64,000 bases of DNA from Salicibibacter cibi (GTDB lineage: Bacteria > Bacillota > Bacilli > Bacillales > Marinococcaceae), in NCBI RefSeq assembly GCF_016495865.1, contig NZ_CP054706.1, positions 2,604,001 through 2,668,000 on the forward strand, written 5' to 3'. Shown here piece after piece: positions 52,970-61,707 of the stretch (its first letter is position 1; the number at the start of each line of letters is the position of its first letter). Position numbers and translations under genes: made by a program. The notes below the pieces were generated by a model. The model was not told the DNA's origin. It searched no databases and saw nothing but the letters and a program-made list of their open reading frames with translations.

Positions 52970-54358
52970 ATGGAATATCGGATTGAAAAAGACACGCTCG
53001 GCGAAATGGAAGTGCCGGCGGATAAGCATTGGGGTGCACAAACGGAAAGAAGTGTACGAAACTTCCCGATCGGAAAAGAACAAATGCCGCGAGAAGTCGT
53101 GTATGGTTTTGCGACATTGAAAAAATCAGCGGCAAGGGCGAACGAAAGCTTGGGCAAATTGGACAGCGACAAAGCAGACGCTATCTCCAAAGCGGCAGAT
53201 GAAGTGCTTGCGGGCGATTGGGACAGCCACTTCCCGCTCGTTGTATGGCAAACCGGCAGCGGCACCCAATCGAACATGAACATGAACGAAGTACTCGCAC
53301 GCCGGGGAACGGAAATCCTTCATGAACAGGGAAAAGATGCAGCCATTCACCCGAATGACGACGTCAATCGTTCCCAAAGTTCCAACGACACGTTTCCGAC
53401 AGCAATGCACGTTGCCGCAGTTACGGAAGTTAAGCATAAGTTGTTGCCTGTTTTGCAAACGTTAAAAAATACAGTCGCCGAGAAAGCGGAGAGCTTCAAT
53501 GACATTATAAAAATCGGTCGGACGCACTTGCAAGATGCCACCCCGCTAACGGTCGGCCAAGAATTCAGCGGCTGGCAAGAAATGCTCCGCAAAAGTGAAA
53601 AAATGATCGCAGAAAGCATTGAATACTTAAATGACCTCGCCATCGGCGGCACGGCTGTCGGGACAGGCATCAACGCTCATCCTCAATTCGGGGAAAAAAC
53701 CGCGGGATTTATCAACGAAGAAACGGGTTTGTCTTTCAAGTCAGCCCCTAATAAGTTTCACGCGCTGACAAGTCACGATGACATTTCCCATGCCCACGGT
53801 GCGTTAAAGGCGCTTGCTGCTGACTTAATGAAGATCGCCAATGATGTCCGTTGGCTATCAAGCGGTCCTCGTTCGGGCATTGGCGAGCTCACGATTCCGG
53901 CGAACGAACCTGGGAGCTCTATTATGCCGGGCAAAGTGAATCCGACCCAAAGTGAAGCACTCACGATGGTGTGCACACAGGTGATGGGGAATGACGCCAC
54001 GATCGGCTTTTCCGCCAGCCAAGGGAATTTTGAACTCAACGTCTTCAAGCCAGTAATCATTTACAACTTTTTACAATCTGCCCAGTTGCTCACCGATGCC
54101 ATGCAATCGTTCCATGACCGTTGCATCGTCGGCATCGAGCCCGAAAAAGAAAACATCGACGCCCACGTTCGAAATTCATTAATGTTGGTTACTGCCCTAA
54201 ACCCGCACATCGGCTATGAAAAAGCCGCGGCAATCGCGAAAAAAGCACACGTCGAAGGGGTAACGTTAAAAGAAGCCGCTGTTAACAGCGGCGAGCTTAC
54301 CGAAGAACAGTTTAACGAATGGGTAGACCCTGCGAAAATGGTTCAGCCTTCCGAATAA
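52970..54358 (+). CDS. fumC: Fumarate hydratase, class II
   Basis: 462-aa TCA-cycle enzyme converting fumarate and malate. Landmarks: [50 protein letters not shown], and the signature [13 protein letters not shown] near residue 317. Full length, oxygen-stable class. TAGGAGAG before the ATG. Own terminator at 54367. Confidence 0.96.
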   Translation: MEYRIEKDTLGEMEVPADKHWGAQTERSVRNFPIGKEQMPREVVYGFATLKKSAARANESLGKLDSDKADAISKAADEVLAGDWDSHFPLVVWQTGSGTQSNMNMNEVLARRGTEILHEQGKDAAIHPNDDVNRSQSSNDTFPTAMHVAAVTEVKHKLLPVLQTLKNTVAEKAESFNDIIKIGRTHLQDATPLTVGQEFSGWQEMLRKSEKMIAESIEYLNDLAIGGTAVGTGINAHPQFGEKTAGFINEETGLSFKSAPNKFHALTSHDDISHAHGALKALAADLMKIANDVRWLSSGPRSGIGELTIPANEPGSSIMPGKVNPTQSEALTMVCTQVMGNDATIGFSASQGNFELNVFKPVIIYNFLQSAQLLTDAMQSFHDRCIVGIEPEKENIDAHVRNSLMLVTALNPHIGYEKAAAIAKKAHVEGVTLKEAAVNSGELTEEQFNEWVDPAKMVQPSE

Positions 54359-54366
54359 TGAAATGC

Positions 54367-54404
54367 AAAAACTGCCCTTGGTCCCGTACCGTGGGCAGTT
54401 TTTC
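54367..54404 (+). terminator. Terminator of fumC
   Basis: AAACTGCCC...GGGCAGTTTTT, a strong nearly symmetric hairpin ten bases past the stop. Confidence 0.88.
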
Positions 54405-54579
54405 ATTCATCGTACGTAAAACGTACGACATATTTTTCATTTTTAAGCTTAATGATTTCCACAAGCGGGCATATTTCATAGCCATTATGCCAGTTGTCTT
54501 CCAGTTTAGCCTTCACACAACTAGCTTGAAACTTAGACCGAAAGGTCTGTTTCCAATAAATCCATCGCGGTCTGTACAT
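54403..54579 (-). CDS. Possible small protein or gene remnant (58 aa)
   Basis: MYRPRWIYWKQTFRSKFQAS then KLEDNWHNGYEICPLVEIIK and ...YVVRFTYDE. The C-terminal half looks protein-like. A second open frame just upstream (VKGAITNVQTAMDLLETDLS) without a start also looks protein-like, so this may be a frameshifted remnant. AAGGAG lies a little far upstream. The rest of 54580-54848 shows no gene. Confidence 0.35.
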   Translation of the reverse strand: MYRPRWIYWKQTFRSKFQASCVKAKLEDNWHNGYEICPLVEIIKLKNEKYVVRFTYDE

Positions 54580-54848
54580 TTGTAATTGCTCCTTTAACTC
54601 CTTCTAAAAAATGATGTGGTCTCGTTTCAACTTTCCCATTATTTTACGGGCGCACACCAGCATTATGCAAGGTCTGTGATTGATGTTCAGGGATGCTGCG
54701 GACATTCTAGTAACATGTTGGGTTGGGTACCCGGTTTGGACAATTACAGTCGCACTTCGCCAGTTTCTGTCCGATCCTTCCCTTTAGCGATTGAACGACG
54801 GACATGATACAATGCCTCTAGTTATTTTTCAGAAATGAGGGTTTGAAC

Positions 54849-55580
54849 ATGGATGGAGAAACTCGTTCCTTAACGTTTACCAGCGATATTCTTGATCAAG
54901 AATTTGAGCTTTACGTCTACATACCGCCCAATTACCACGAAAGCATCGCTTACCATCTATTGATCGCGCAAGACGGGCAAGATGCTTTTCGGCTTGGAAA
55001 AATTGGCCGTAACGTTGAATCGATGATTTTAGAAGAAGCCGGTCCGGAAACAATTGTCGTCGGGGTGCCCTACCCTCGTGTATCTGCCCGGCGCAAGTGG
55101 TATCATCCTGATGGAGAAGAGACACCCCAATACTTGCAATTTTTGACGAAGGAACTTCTCCCTTTTCTCGCCGATCAATTTTCTATCCGAGAGGATGCAG
55201 ACGGGCGCACGCTTTTGGGTGACTCACTAGCCGGGTCGATTGCCTTGCTCGCGTGTTTGGAGCACCCGGACATGTTTAAACGCGCGATTATGTATTCGCC
55301 TTACGTCAATGACACCTTGCTTTCCAAAATAGATGAAAGCAAAGATCTCGATACATTTACCATTTATCACACAGTGGGTACTGACGAAGAAGAAGTAAAA
55401 GGAACCGACGGATCGATTATGGATTTTATAACGATGCATAACGATCTCCAAAATCGTCTAAAAAACAGTGTTAGCAACTATCGCTCGAAAATCATTGAGG
55501 AAGGTAATCATACGTGGTTCACGTGGGAGCCCGACCTACATCAAGCGCTACATTTTATGTTCATCATACATGGGGAGTGA
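54849..55580 (+). CDS. Esterase-D/YjcH-like alpha/beta hydrolase
   Basis: 243-aa serine hydrolase of the putative esterase family (YbbA/IroE/Fes, Bacillus YjcH). It has the strand FELYVYIPPNYHES, nucleophile elbow GDSLAGSIALL (Ser at about 122) and the catalytic His in EEGNHTWFTWEPDL. TGAGGG before ATG 54849. Four bases separate it from the acetyltransferase, the same order as the yjcH/yjcF pair in Bacillus, so one operon. Substrate unknown. Confidence 0.85.
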   Translation: MDGETRSLTFTSDILDQEFELYVYIPPNYHESIAYHLLIAQDGQDAFRLGKIGRNVESMILEEAGPETIVVGVPYPRVSARRKWYHPDGEETPQYLQFLTKELLPFLADQFSIREDADGRTLLGDSLAGSIALLACLEHPDMFKRAIMYSPYVNDTLLSKIDESKDLDTFTIYHTVGTDEEEVKGTDGSIMDFITMHNDLQNRLKNSVSNYRSKIIEEGNHTWFTWEPDLHQALHFMFIIHGE

Positions 55581-55584
55581 AAAG

Positions 55585-56007
55585 ATGAGCGTTCAAATTG
55601 CAAACACTGAAGAAGAAATGCAAACCGTGCGCGAGATTCGTTCAACGGTTTTTATCGACGAACAAAATGTTCCTCCGGAGGAAGAATGGGATGAATATGA
55701 AGAGCAAAGCACCCATCTTCTCGCTCAAGTGTCCGGCACATGGGCAGGTGCCGGCCGGGTCCGTTTCTCCGGGCGCGCTGGCAAAGCAGAGCGAATCTGC
55801 GTGCTAAAACAATTTCGCGGCACCGGCGTCGGAAAAGAAATCATGCAAGCACTTGAAGATTATGTTGCTTCGCAAGGCGCGGAGTCGGTTATTCTTAACG
55901 CGCAAACTCATGCAAAAGATTTCTATGAAGTATTAGGTTATATCATCACGTCAGACGAATTTCTGGACGCTGGCATCCCTCATGTCGCGATGGAAAAACG
56001 ATTGTAA
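55585..56007 (+). CDS. GNAT-family N-acetyltransferase (YjcF-like)
   Basis: 140-aa GNAT enzyme using acetyl-CoA. VREIRSTVFIDEQNVPPEEE at the N-terminus is typical of the ElaA/YjcF branch; the acetyl-CoA loop is FRGTGVGKEIMQALEDY and NAQTHAKDFYEVLGY closes the fold. GGGGAGTG before ATG 55585; translated right after the esterase. Acceptor substrate unknown. Confidence 0.88.
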   Translation: MSVQIANTEEEMQTVREIRSTVFIDEQNVPPEEEWDEYEEQSTHLLAQVSGTWAGAGRVRFSGRAGKAERICVLKQFRGTGVGKEIMQALEDYVASQGAESVILNAQTHAKDFYEVLGYIITSDEFLDAGIPHVAMEKRL

Positions 56008-56480
56008 AGGGATGACTTTTTTGATTTACTCCCCATGCATGCGGGCTATTTGTAGTTTTGTGGTCTGGATTTTGAGTCTTCCCATCCTAATCACCCTTGT
56101 GAAAACACAGGCCCTTTGGCGACGTCATGGGATTTTTGAACAAGTCATAGTGCATATATCAATGCATCACATCCGGGCTCATTCGTCCTGATGTGCATGC
56201 TGCTTCGGATGGAGCCCAGGTGCGTGCCATGCTTCTATTCCACCACTTAAAAGAAAAGGATGAGCAAACGTTAGAACCATCCAAAGCAACCTACGATGAG
56301 CAACCGCTTGCCTCTCATCCACATGGGAACAAGTCCTCCAGTGAGCTCACGGAAAAGACAAACAGAAGTCCATAAGTTCAAGTGACCCATCGAATCGAGC
56401 CAAACGCATTCAGATCAAAGGAAGAGGTCCAAGACCGGTGTTTCCGCATGCTTTCAACCAAGAAAGCGAGGAGCGAAAAA
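56008..56480. other. Gene-free region left of a MITE
   Basis: Short open frames exist (for example 56193-56375) but none has a ribosome binding site or coding-like composition. The 8-bp target GCGAAAAA of the adjacent MITE is at 56473-56480. Confidence 0.5.
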
Positions 56481-56719
56481 GGATCAACACCGAAATCTAT
56501 GGTTGACAAATAGATGTAATTGATGATATTCGCTACGGAAAAACACGACGCTTTCCGTGGGCACCAAGGCTCAGCCTCCTCGAAAAAAGACGTTCGCTTT
56601 TTTTCTGCGGGGTCTTCGCCCTGCGCTTTCCCACAGGAGTCTCCGTGTTTTTCCTCCGCTAGCTAGTGTTATTACCATAATTAGTCATTTATATCAACCA
56701 TAGATTTTGGCTAAGAGCC
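56481..56719 (+). mobile_element. MITE family A, 239 bp, with 8-bp target duplication
   Basis: Ends GGATCAACACCGAAATCTAT and (reverse complement) GGCTCTTAGCCAAAATCTAT are imperfect inverted repeats of about 28 bp. GCGAAAAA lies outside both ends (56473-56480, 56720-56727). No ORF. The GG start and 8-bp duplication recall ISL3-type ends (inference). Confidence 0.92.
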
Positions 56720-56754
56720 GCGAAAAATACTTACTTTTTCATCAGTCTTCAAGA

Positions 56755-57378
56755 TTATCTGTATTCAATAATGTGTTCTTTTAAACACCGAATAGCATGG
56801 TCGACGTCTTTCGTTTTAAAAACATTCAATAAATCACTGTGAGCTTCTGTAAATTTTTTTAAATCCCAAGCTGATTCGCTTTGGTATGTAAAAAGCAAAC
56901 GCATGCGATTAAAAATAGCATCCCATAAATTTGAAACATTACTCATATTAGAGGCACGGATAATCAATTCGTGAAATTGCATATCCAAGTCACTAAAAAG
57001 GGGATGATCATTAAATGTTGACGCGCGTCTCATTAGCTCTACAACCCTCTCGAAGTTTTCGAAATTTTGCTCATTCCATGTCGGTAGTGTTTTCAAAGCA
57101 AATGTTTCAATATTAATTCTCATGGGAACCAGCAACTCCGTCACTTCTTCTGTTGTAATATGGCTTACTTTCGTTTCTTTATAGGCTGTGGAAATCAGAA
57201 GCCCTTCCATAACCAATAATTGTATGGCTTCACGTACAGGTCCTCTGCTCACGCCCAAATTAACGGATAATTTTGTTTCTGTCACTTTTTCTCCCGGGCT
57301 GAGTTGACCTTTAAAGATGGCTTTTCTGATTTCCTCGGCTATTTGATGTTTTAGCGAACTTTTCTTAAGGTGTTCCAT
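56755..57378 (-). CDS. GntR-family transcriptional regulator (FadR subgroup)
   Basis: 207 aa. N-terminal winged HTH (SLKHQIAEEIRKAIFKGQLS, then LSVNLGVSRGPVREAIQLL, residues about 8-60) and an all-helical FCD ligand domain with metal-binding-type residues (LDMQFHELIIRASN). GAGGAG before ATG 57378; a longer ORF start at 57393 is less likely. It lies downstream of, and on the same strand as, the catabolic genes at 58351-64000, separated by a MITE, so regulation of them is plausible. A candidate operator is at 57447. Confidence 0.9.
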   Translation of the reverse strand: MEHLKKSSLKHQIAEEIRKAIFKGQLSPGEKVTETKLSVNLGVSRGPVREAIQLLVMEGLLISTAYKETKVSHITTEEVTELLVPMRINIETFALKTLPTWNEQNFENFERVVELMRRASTFNDHPLFSDLDMQFHELIIRASNMSNVSNLWDAIFNRMRLLFTYQSESAWDLKKFTEAHSDLLNVFKTKDVDHAIRCLKEHIIEYR

Positions 57379-57446
57379 GATGCATCTCCTCAATCTCTTT
57401 TATCATATGGGCTATTTGGAATAATTATATCATAGTATATGCCGTG

Positions 57447-57458
57447 ATTGTTGACAAT
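57447..57458. promoter_or_regulatory. Candidate GntR autoregulatory operator
   Basis: ATTGTTGACAAT is a palindrome with arms ATTGT/ACAAT, in the style of FadR-subgroup operators (TNGT...ACNA), 69 bases upstream of the regulator's start. Confidence 0.45.
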
Positions 57459-57592
57459 AAAACAAGCTTGCATCACAGGGAGGCGATGGAGCAATTTGAA
57501 AGGTCGTTTTCCGAGCACATCGTGGAAACGTATGGCTTAGATACCGATTGTCCATTTATATACTATGTCCAAATATCTTTCCATCGTCTTAA

Positions 57593-58313
57593 GGCTCTTC
57601 ACCAAAATCTATGGCTGACAAACTAGTGCAGCCTGTCGTAAATAAGCGATCACACCGACGATCGGAAGACCGGATTAGGGCTTCAAACTGGGGTCAGTGA
57701 TCGATTGGATTAAACCGCCACAGCCCGAGTTAAGGTATCAAAGGCTATCGTCAATGACCGAATGGTTTCTTGCGAAGCAGGCTCCCCGTCGCCATGAAAC
57801 AGTTCATGGCGACCGAACACGAAAGCCAATCGTTCATTCGGTCACCATGAGGCAGCCATGCCGACCGAATATCTTTGATACAAGCCTTTTCGGTCACCAT
57901 GAAGCGGCTATGACGCCCGAACTCTTTCGATTCAGGCCATTACGGTCGTCATAAAACGGTTATGGCGACCGAACACGAGAACCGACCGCTTTTTCGGTCG
58001 CCATGAGGCGGTCAATTGTCCGGGTTAAAGGCCAGAAACAACTGTTGTTGACGGCCGAATGTCTTCCCCATGATCGGGTAATTAAGCCACCTTGCACTAG
58101 GGGCAATTATGATTGGTAGTGACCGCTACGGAAAAACACGACGCTTTCCGTGGGCCCCGAGCTCAGCCTCCTCGGATAAAAAGAAGTTCGCTTTTTTCCT
58201 GCGGAGTCTTCCCACTGCGCTTTCCCACAGGAGTCTGCGTGTTTTTCCTTCGCTAGCTAGTGTCATCACCATATTTAACCTCGAATATCAACCATTGATT
58301 TTAGTGTTGACCC
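57593..58313 (+). mobile_element. MITE family A, 721 bp, carrying a nested element
   Basis: Begins GGCTCTTCACCAAAATCTAT and ends TTTTAGTGTTGACCC. CGTCTTAA flanks both sides (57585-57592, 58314-58321). The body matches 60057-60303 but is interrupted after ACTAG by a 469-bp insertion. Confidence 0.92.
57627..58095. mobile_element. Nested element with a 52-bp hairpin array (family D)
   Basis: Flanked by ACTAG on both sides (57622-57626, 58096-58100). Its ends share an imperfect inverted repeat of about 25 bp (GCA...TG.C.TAA.TA...GATCA). Inside, units with GTC(G/A)CCAT...ATGGCGACCGA begin at 57788, 57841, 57893, 57945 and 57997, spacing 53, 52, 52, 52. Unit 1 has a perfect 10-bp stem GTCGCCATGA/TCATGGCGAC. 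No ORF. Confidence 0.8.
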
Positions 58314-58350
58314 CGTCTTAAAGCTTCCTTTTTGACCGGCTTTCGCCCCA

Positions 58351-60015
58351 TTATGATTTCGATCGGAATGATTGAATGTATGCCTCAGACTCCTCATATG
58401 CCATCGGTAATGCCTGCATATCAATGACGATCATCGAAGGCTTTTGGCTAACGAATGCCTCTTCCAAGCCTTTTTTAAAACCATCCACGGAGACTACCTT
58501 CTCGGCTTCAAAGCCCATGGACCTTGCCATCATGATGAAATCGGGATTTTGCAAATCTACGGACGTGCGTCGACCGTAAGCCGCTTCCTGCAAATATCTT
58601 AAAATACCGTAGCCACCGTCATCGAATAAAAGAATCGTGATCGGTGCATCTTCCTGAACGGCGGTCATCATTTCACCGACATTCACCATGAAACCACCAT
58701 CTCCCGCCATTAAGACGACAGGTTTCTTTTTCTGGCCAATCTTCGCCCCGATCGCCATTGGCAAGCCTTGGCCAATGCCGCCACCGGTTGCATGAATCGA
58801 CGTCTCGGGCTCATAAATATCGATCAGCTTATTTCCCCATGTATAAGCCGGTATCGTCACATCTCTGACCAAAATGGTATCTACCGGCATACGCTCGCGC
58901 ATTATATCCGCGATATCACCATATGAACCGATGGCACGACGAAGATGATTCCTGACGTCTTGGCGAATGGACTCAATTTCATCCACATAGGCCGGATCCG
59001 GGGAAATAGATTGATCAATCAAGGTGTTGTTTAACGCTTTTAGGATAGACCCCGCATCCCCCACCAATCCGTAAAATGTATCGAAATTACGATTAAACGC
59101 GTGTGAAGCCGCATCTATATTGATATGATTATTTGGTATCGGCAACGTCCAATCATTGGTTTCTTCACCACGAAAGCGAGTACCGATGCTAATCAGTAAA
59201 TCGGATGTCTTCAACAACGCCTCGACTTGAGGTGTCGCTGCAAAATTTCCTATACATAACGGATGATTTTCAGGTATGGACCCTTTGCCTGCTTCACTGG
59301 TGATAACAGCGGGTTGTATCAAGTCCACAAATGTTTTGAGTTCATCGGAAGCGCCCGAAGCAATAACACCTTTTCCTGCCCAAATAACCGGTCGATTCGC
59401 TTCCTGGATTTTTTTTATAACATCTGCTGGAATTTCCACATCCATTTCCACTTTAGTTGTGTTGGCTTTCACCAACTGGTTATCCGGAATGATCTCATTT
59501 TGAAAATTAGTAGGGATGGACACCGTCACAGGTCCTGTCGGAATCGCTAAAGCCTCATTCATTGCTTGTTGGATAAACGGTGTGATTTGTTTCGGGCGCT
59601 TCAACACATAGGCTTGTTTACTGACACCATCCATCATTTTCAACTGATCTTTGGCTTCATGGATGTACCGCTGATCCGTTCCGATATAATACGAATCGGC
59701 CTCTCCGGTTATATGTAGAAGCGGCGTTCCGGAATTCCATGTTTCGGTCAGGGAACCGGCCGCATTGCCCGCACCGGCACCCGTACTTGTGATGACGACG
59801 CCCAGCTTGCCTGTGGCGCGTGCATAAGCGTCAGCCATATTGACCGCCCCACTTTCTCCTCGTGCTGTAATAAGGCGGATATTCCCAACCCGCAGAATCG
59901 CATCATAGATCGGCATGTTATGGATACTGACGATACCATAGACGACTTCAACCTCATACCGGACAAGTTCTTTTACAATGGCCTCTGAAACCGTAAACGG
60001 TGTTTGATGATTCAT
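58351..60015 (-). CDS. Thiamine-pyrophosphate-dependent 2-oxoacid decarboxylase-like enzyme
   Basis: 554 aa with the three-domain TPP-enzyme layout. N-terminal pyrimidine domain with the activating Glu (ITARGESGAVNMADAYARAT), central domain (VIWAGKGVIASGA), C-terminal TPP-binding GDGGFMVNVGEMMTAVQ ending FDDGGYG, where Asp replaces the usual Asn metal ligand. It looks like acetolactate-synthase-related decarboxylases of 2-oxo acids (benzoylformate/indolepyruvate type); the exact substrate is open. GGGAGG before the ATG. Separated from the upstream dehydrogenase by a MITE. Confidence 0.87.
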   Translation of the reverse strand: MNHQTPFTVSEAIVKELVRYEVEVVYGIVSIHNMPIYDAILRVGNIRLITARGESGAVNMADAYARATGKLGVVITSTGAGAGNAAGSLTETWNSGTPLLHITGEADSYYIGTDQRYIHEAKDQLKMMDGVSKQAYVLKRPKQITPFIQQAMNEALAIPTGPVTVSIPTNFQNEIIPDNQLVKANTTKVEMDVEIPADVIKKIQEANRPVIWAGKGVIASGASDELKTFVDLIQPAVITSEAGKGSIPENHPLCIGNFAATPQVEALLKTSDLLISIGTRFRGEETNDWTLPIPNNHINIDAASHAFNRNFDTFYGLVGDAGSILKALNNTLIDQSISPDPAYVDEIESIRQDVRNHLRRAIGSYGDIADIMRERMPVDTILVRDVTIPAYTWGNKLIDIYEPETSIHATGGGIGQGLPMAIGAKIGQKKKPVVLMAGDGGFMVNVGEMMTAVQEDAPITILLFDDGGYGILRYLQEAAYGRRTSVDLQNPDFIMMARSMGFEAEKVVSVDGFKKGLEEAFVSQKPSMIVIDMQALPMAYEESEAYIQSFRSKS

Positions 60016-60056
60016 TATAAACCTCCCAAATAATTCATTTTATTACTTTGGAAAAG

Positions 60057-60303
60057 GGCTCTTCACCAAAATCTATGGCTGACAAACTAGGGGCAATTAT
60101 GATTGGTAGTGACCGCTACGGAAAAACCCTACGCTTTCCGTGGGCCCCGAGCTCAGCCTCCTCGGAAAAAAAGAAGTTCGCTTTTTTCCTGCGGGGTCTT
60201 CGCCCTGCGCTTTCCCACAGGAGTCTACGTGTTTTTCCTTCGCTCGCTAATGGTGTCACCATATTTAATCACGAATATCAACCATTGATTTTAGTGTTGA
60301 CCC
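60057..60303 (+). mobile_element. MITE family A, 247 bp, with 8-bp target duplication
   Basis: GGCTCTTCACCAAAATCTAT at the left, GTGTTGACCC at the right, TGGAAAAG outside both ends (60049-60056, 60304-60311). Inserted 41 bases upstream of the TPP enzyme's start, probably within its promoter region or operon. Confidence 0.93.
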
Positions 60304-60369
60304 TGGAAAAGCATTATGTAGAGAAGGAACAGAAGGGTCTACTGGGTATGATGCTAAGATTCATCGCAT

Positions 60370-61545
60370 TTAATAGGAAGTGTCCATTTGGGATGGTTCC
60401 ATGTATTCCAATAAACCGCTAGCGGACGGCCTGAATATCTCATAAGCGACATCTCTTTGATAACTGCTTTGCTCTTTACTTTTCTCAAATAAATGATGTG
60501 TATTTTTCCGGCACAATTGTTCAATATCATCGATGACAGCTTGCGAATTAGGGTTAATGAGTCCAAAAATAACGGTCTCATAAAACCTTATAGCCCCTAG
60601 ATTAGCCACAAAATCATTGACAATATCAATTCCTCTTTGCTTAATAATTTCGTCCCCTTCTGAAGAAATCGGAATATTTGCTGCTTCCACAATCAAATTT
60701 GCTTTAACCATATCAGCATTATGCTTGTTAATAACATCTTCTAATGCTGATGGAATTAATATATCACAGTCCACATCGAGCCATTCCGTGTTAGACCTTA
60801 CAGTGTAGTGGGATTTAAACTTGGTCTCATCCATCTCGCCGTATTCATTTTTATGATCAATCAGTTTCTGAACACCCAAACCCTCGTCACACGTAACTAA
60901 AAGATTTGCATCCGAGATCCCAACGATTTTATAACCTAATTGAGACAATTTCAATGCACAACTCGCGCCTACACTGCCAAATCCTTGAATAACAACTTTT
61001 GCCTCTTCTTGGCCTCTTTTTAATGTCCAAGCTTCATCTGCCGAGAATGCCGCCCCATATCCTGTAACAACATCATTTAACAGCAATCCGTCCATTCTGG
61101 TCGTCAATAATTCGTCATAACGCTTTATCCCTTGCAGAACGTTTTGATTTTGTTTCATAGATTTCGTCATGGGGATATCAATGCCAAATTCATGATAAAT
61201 TTCGAGTATAGCTTCATAGTTTGTCCCTAAATCACTACCCAAAGATACTCCGATGTCAATATAGGGCATCATTGCAATCAGAAATCTTCTTAATACGGCT
61301 GATGCATCCGGTGCTTTATAATCATAGGCAATTCCCGATTTACACCCTCCGGTCGTTTCACTTTCACTGGCAACATATTTGTAAGCCATCGCTTCGGCTA
61401 ACCGTACAACCTCTTCTTTCGTCACAGATGGATGCATTCTCGTACCGCCGCCTGTATAACCGTTTACGAAATTGTGAACAACCAGCCATCCTTGTGCATC
61501 TGTTTCGGTATCATTCCATTCCACAACTAGATATGGTTTTATCAT
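60370..61545 (-). CDS. Glu/Leu/Phe/Val-type amino acid dehydrogenase
   Basis: 391 aa with the two-domain fold of the family. The substrate domain has GGGTRMHPSVTKEEVVRLAE and the catalytic Lys in TTGGCKSGIAYDY. The Rossmann domain has VVIQGFGSVGASCALKLSQL and later LIVEAANIPIS. These enzymes oxidatively deaminate an amino acid to the 2-oxo acid with NAD(P). GGGGAGG precedes ATG 61545. With the downstream TPP decarboxylase it could form an amino acid to aldehyde route (inference). Confidence 0.88.
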   Translation of the reverse strand: MIKPYLVVEWNDTETDAQGWLVVHNFVNGYTGGGTRMHPSVTKEEVVRLAEAMAYKYVASESETTGGCKSGIAYDYKAPDASAVLRRFLIAMMPYIDIGVSLGSDLGTNYEAILEIYHEFGIDIPMTKSMKQNQNVLQGIKRYDELLTTRMDGLLLNDVVTGYGAAFSADEAWTLKRGQEEAKVVIQGFGSVGASCALKLSQLGYKIVGISDANLLVTCDEGLGVQKLIDHKNEYGEMDETKFKSHYTVRSNTEWLDVDCDILIPSALEDVINKHNADMVKANLIVEAANIPISSEGDEIIKQRGIDIVNDFVANLGAIRFYETVIFGLINPNSQAVIDDIEQLCRKNTHHLFEKSKEQSSYQRDVAYEIFRPSASGLLEYMEPSQMDTSY

Positions 61546-61618
61546 CAAGATCCCTCCCCAAAGCCTCCGATATAATGGAAGTGTAAATAAGGTCACACAC
61601 ATTAGAACTCGTATACAA

Positions 61619-61673
61619 CGAAGCTGTTATTAGGATCAAACAGATATAAATGAATGTCCTGATAACAGCTTCG
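61619..61673. promoter_or_regulatory. Long stem-loop between the reductase and dehydrogenase genes
   Basis: CGAAGCTGTTATTAGGA (61619-61635) and TCCTGATAACAGCTTCG (61657-61673) pair over 17 positions with one mismatch and a 21-base loop. No strong T run on either side, so processing or regulation is possible as well as termination. Confidence 0.65.
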
Positions 61674-61707
61674 CTCGTATTAGTCCTCTCGTTGACAACG
61701 CTCTTTT

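Noticed and set aside
56193..56375. 60-aa ORF before the MITE
   Set aside because: No ribosome binding site, unusual composition and no recognisable motif.
57787..58020. GC-rich hairpin array as a CRISPR or tRNA cluster
   Set aside because: Repeat-to-repeat spacing leaves no variable spacer of fixed length, and no tRNA arms can be built.
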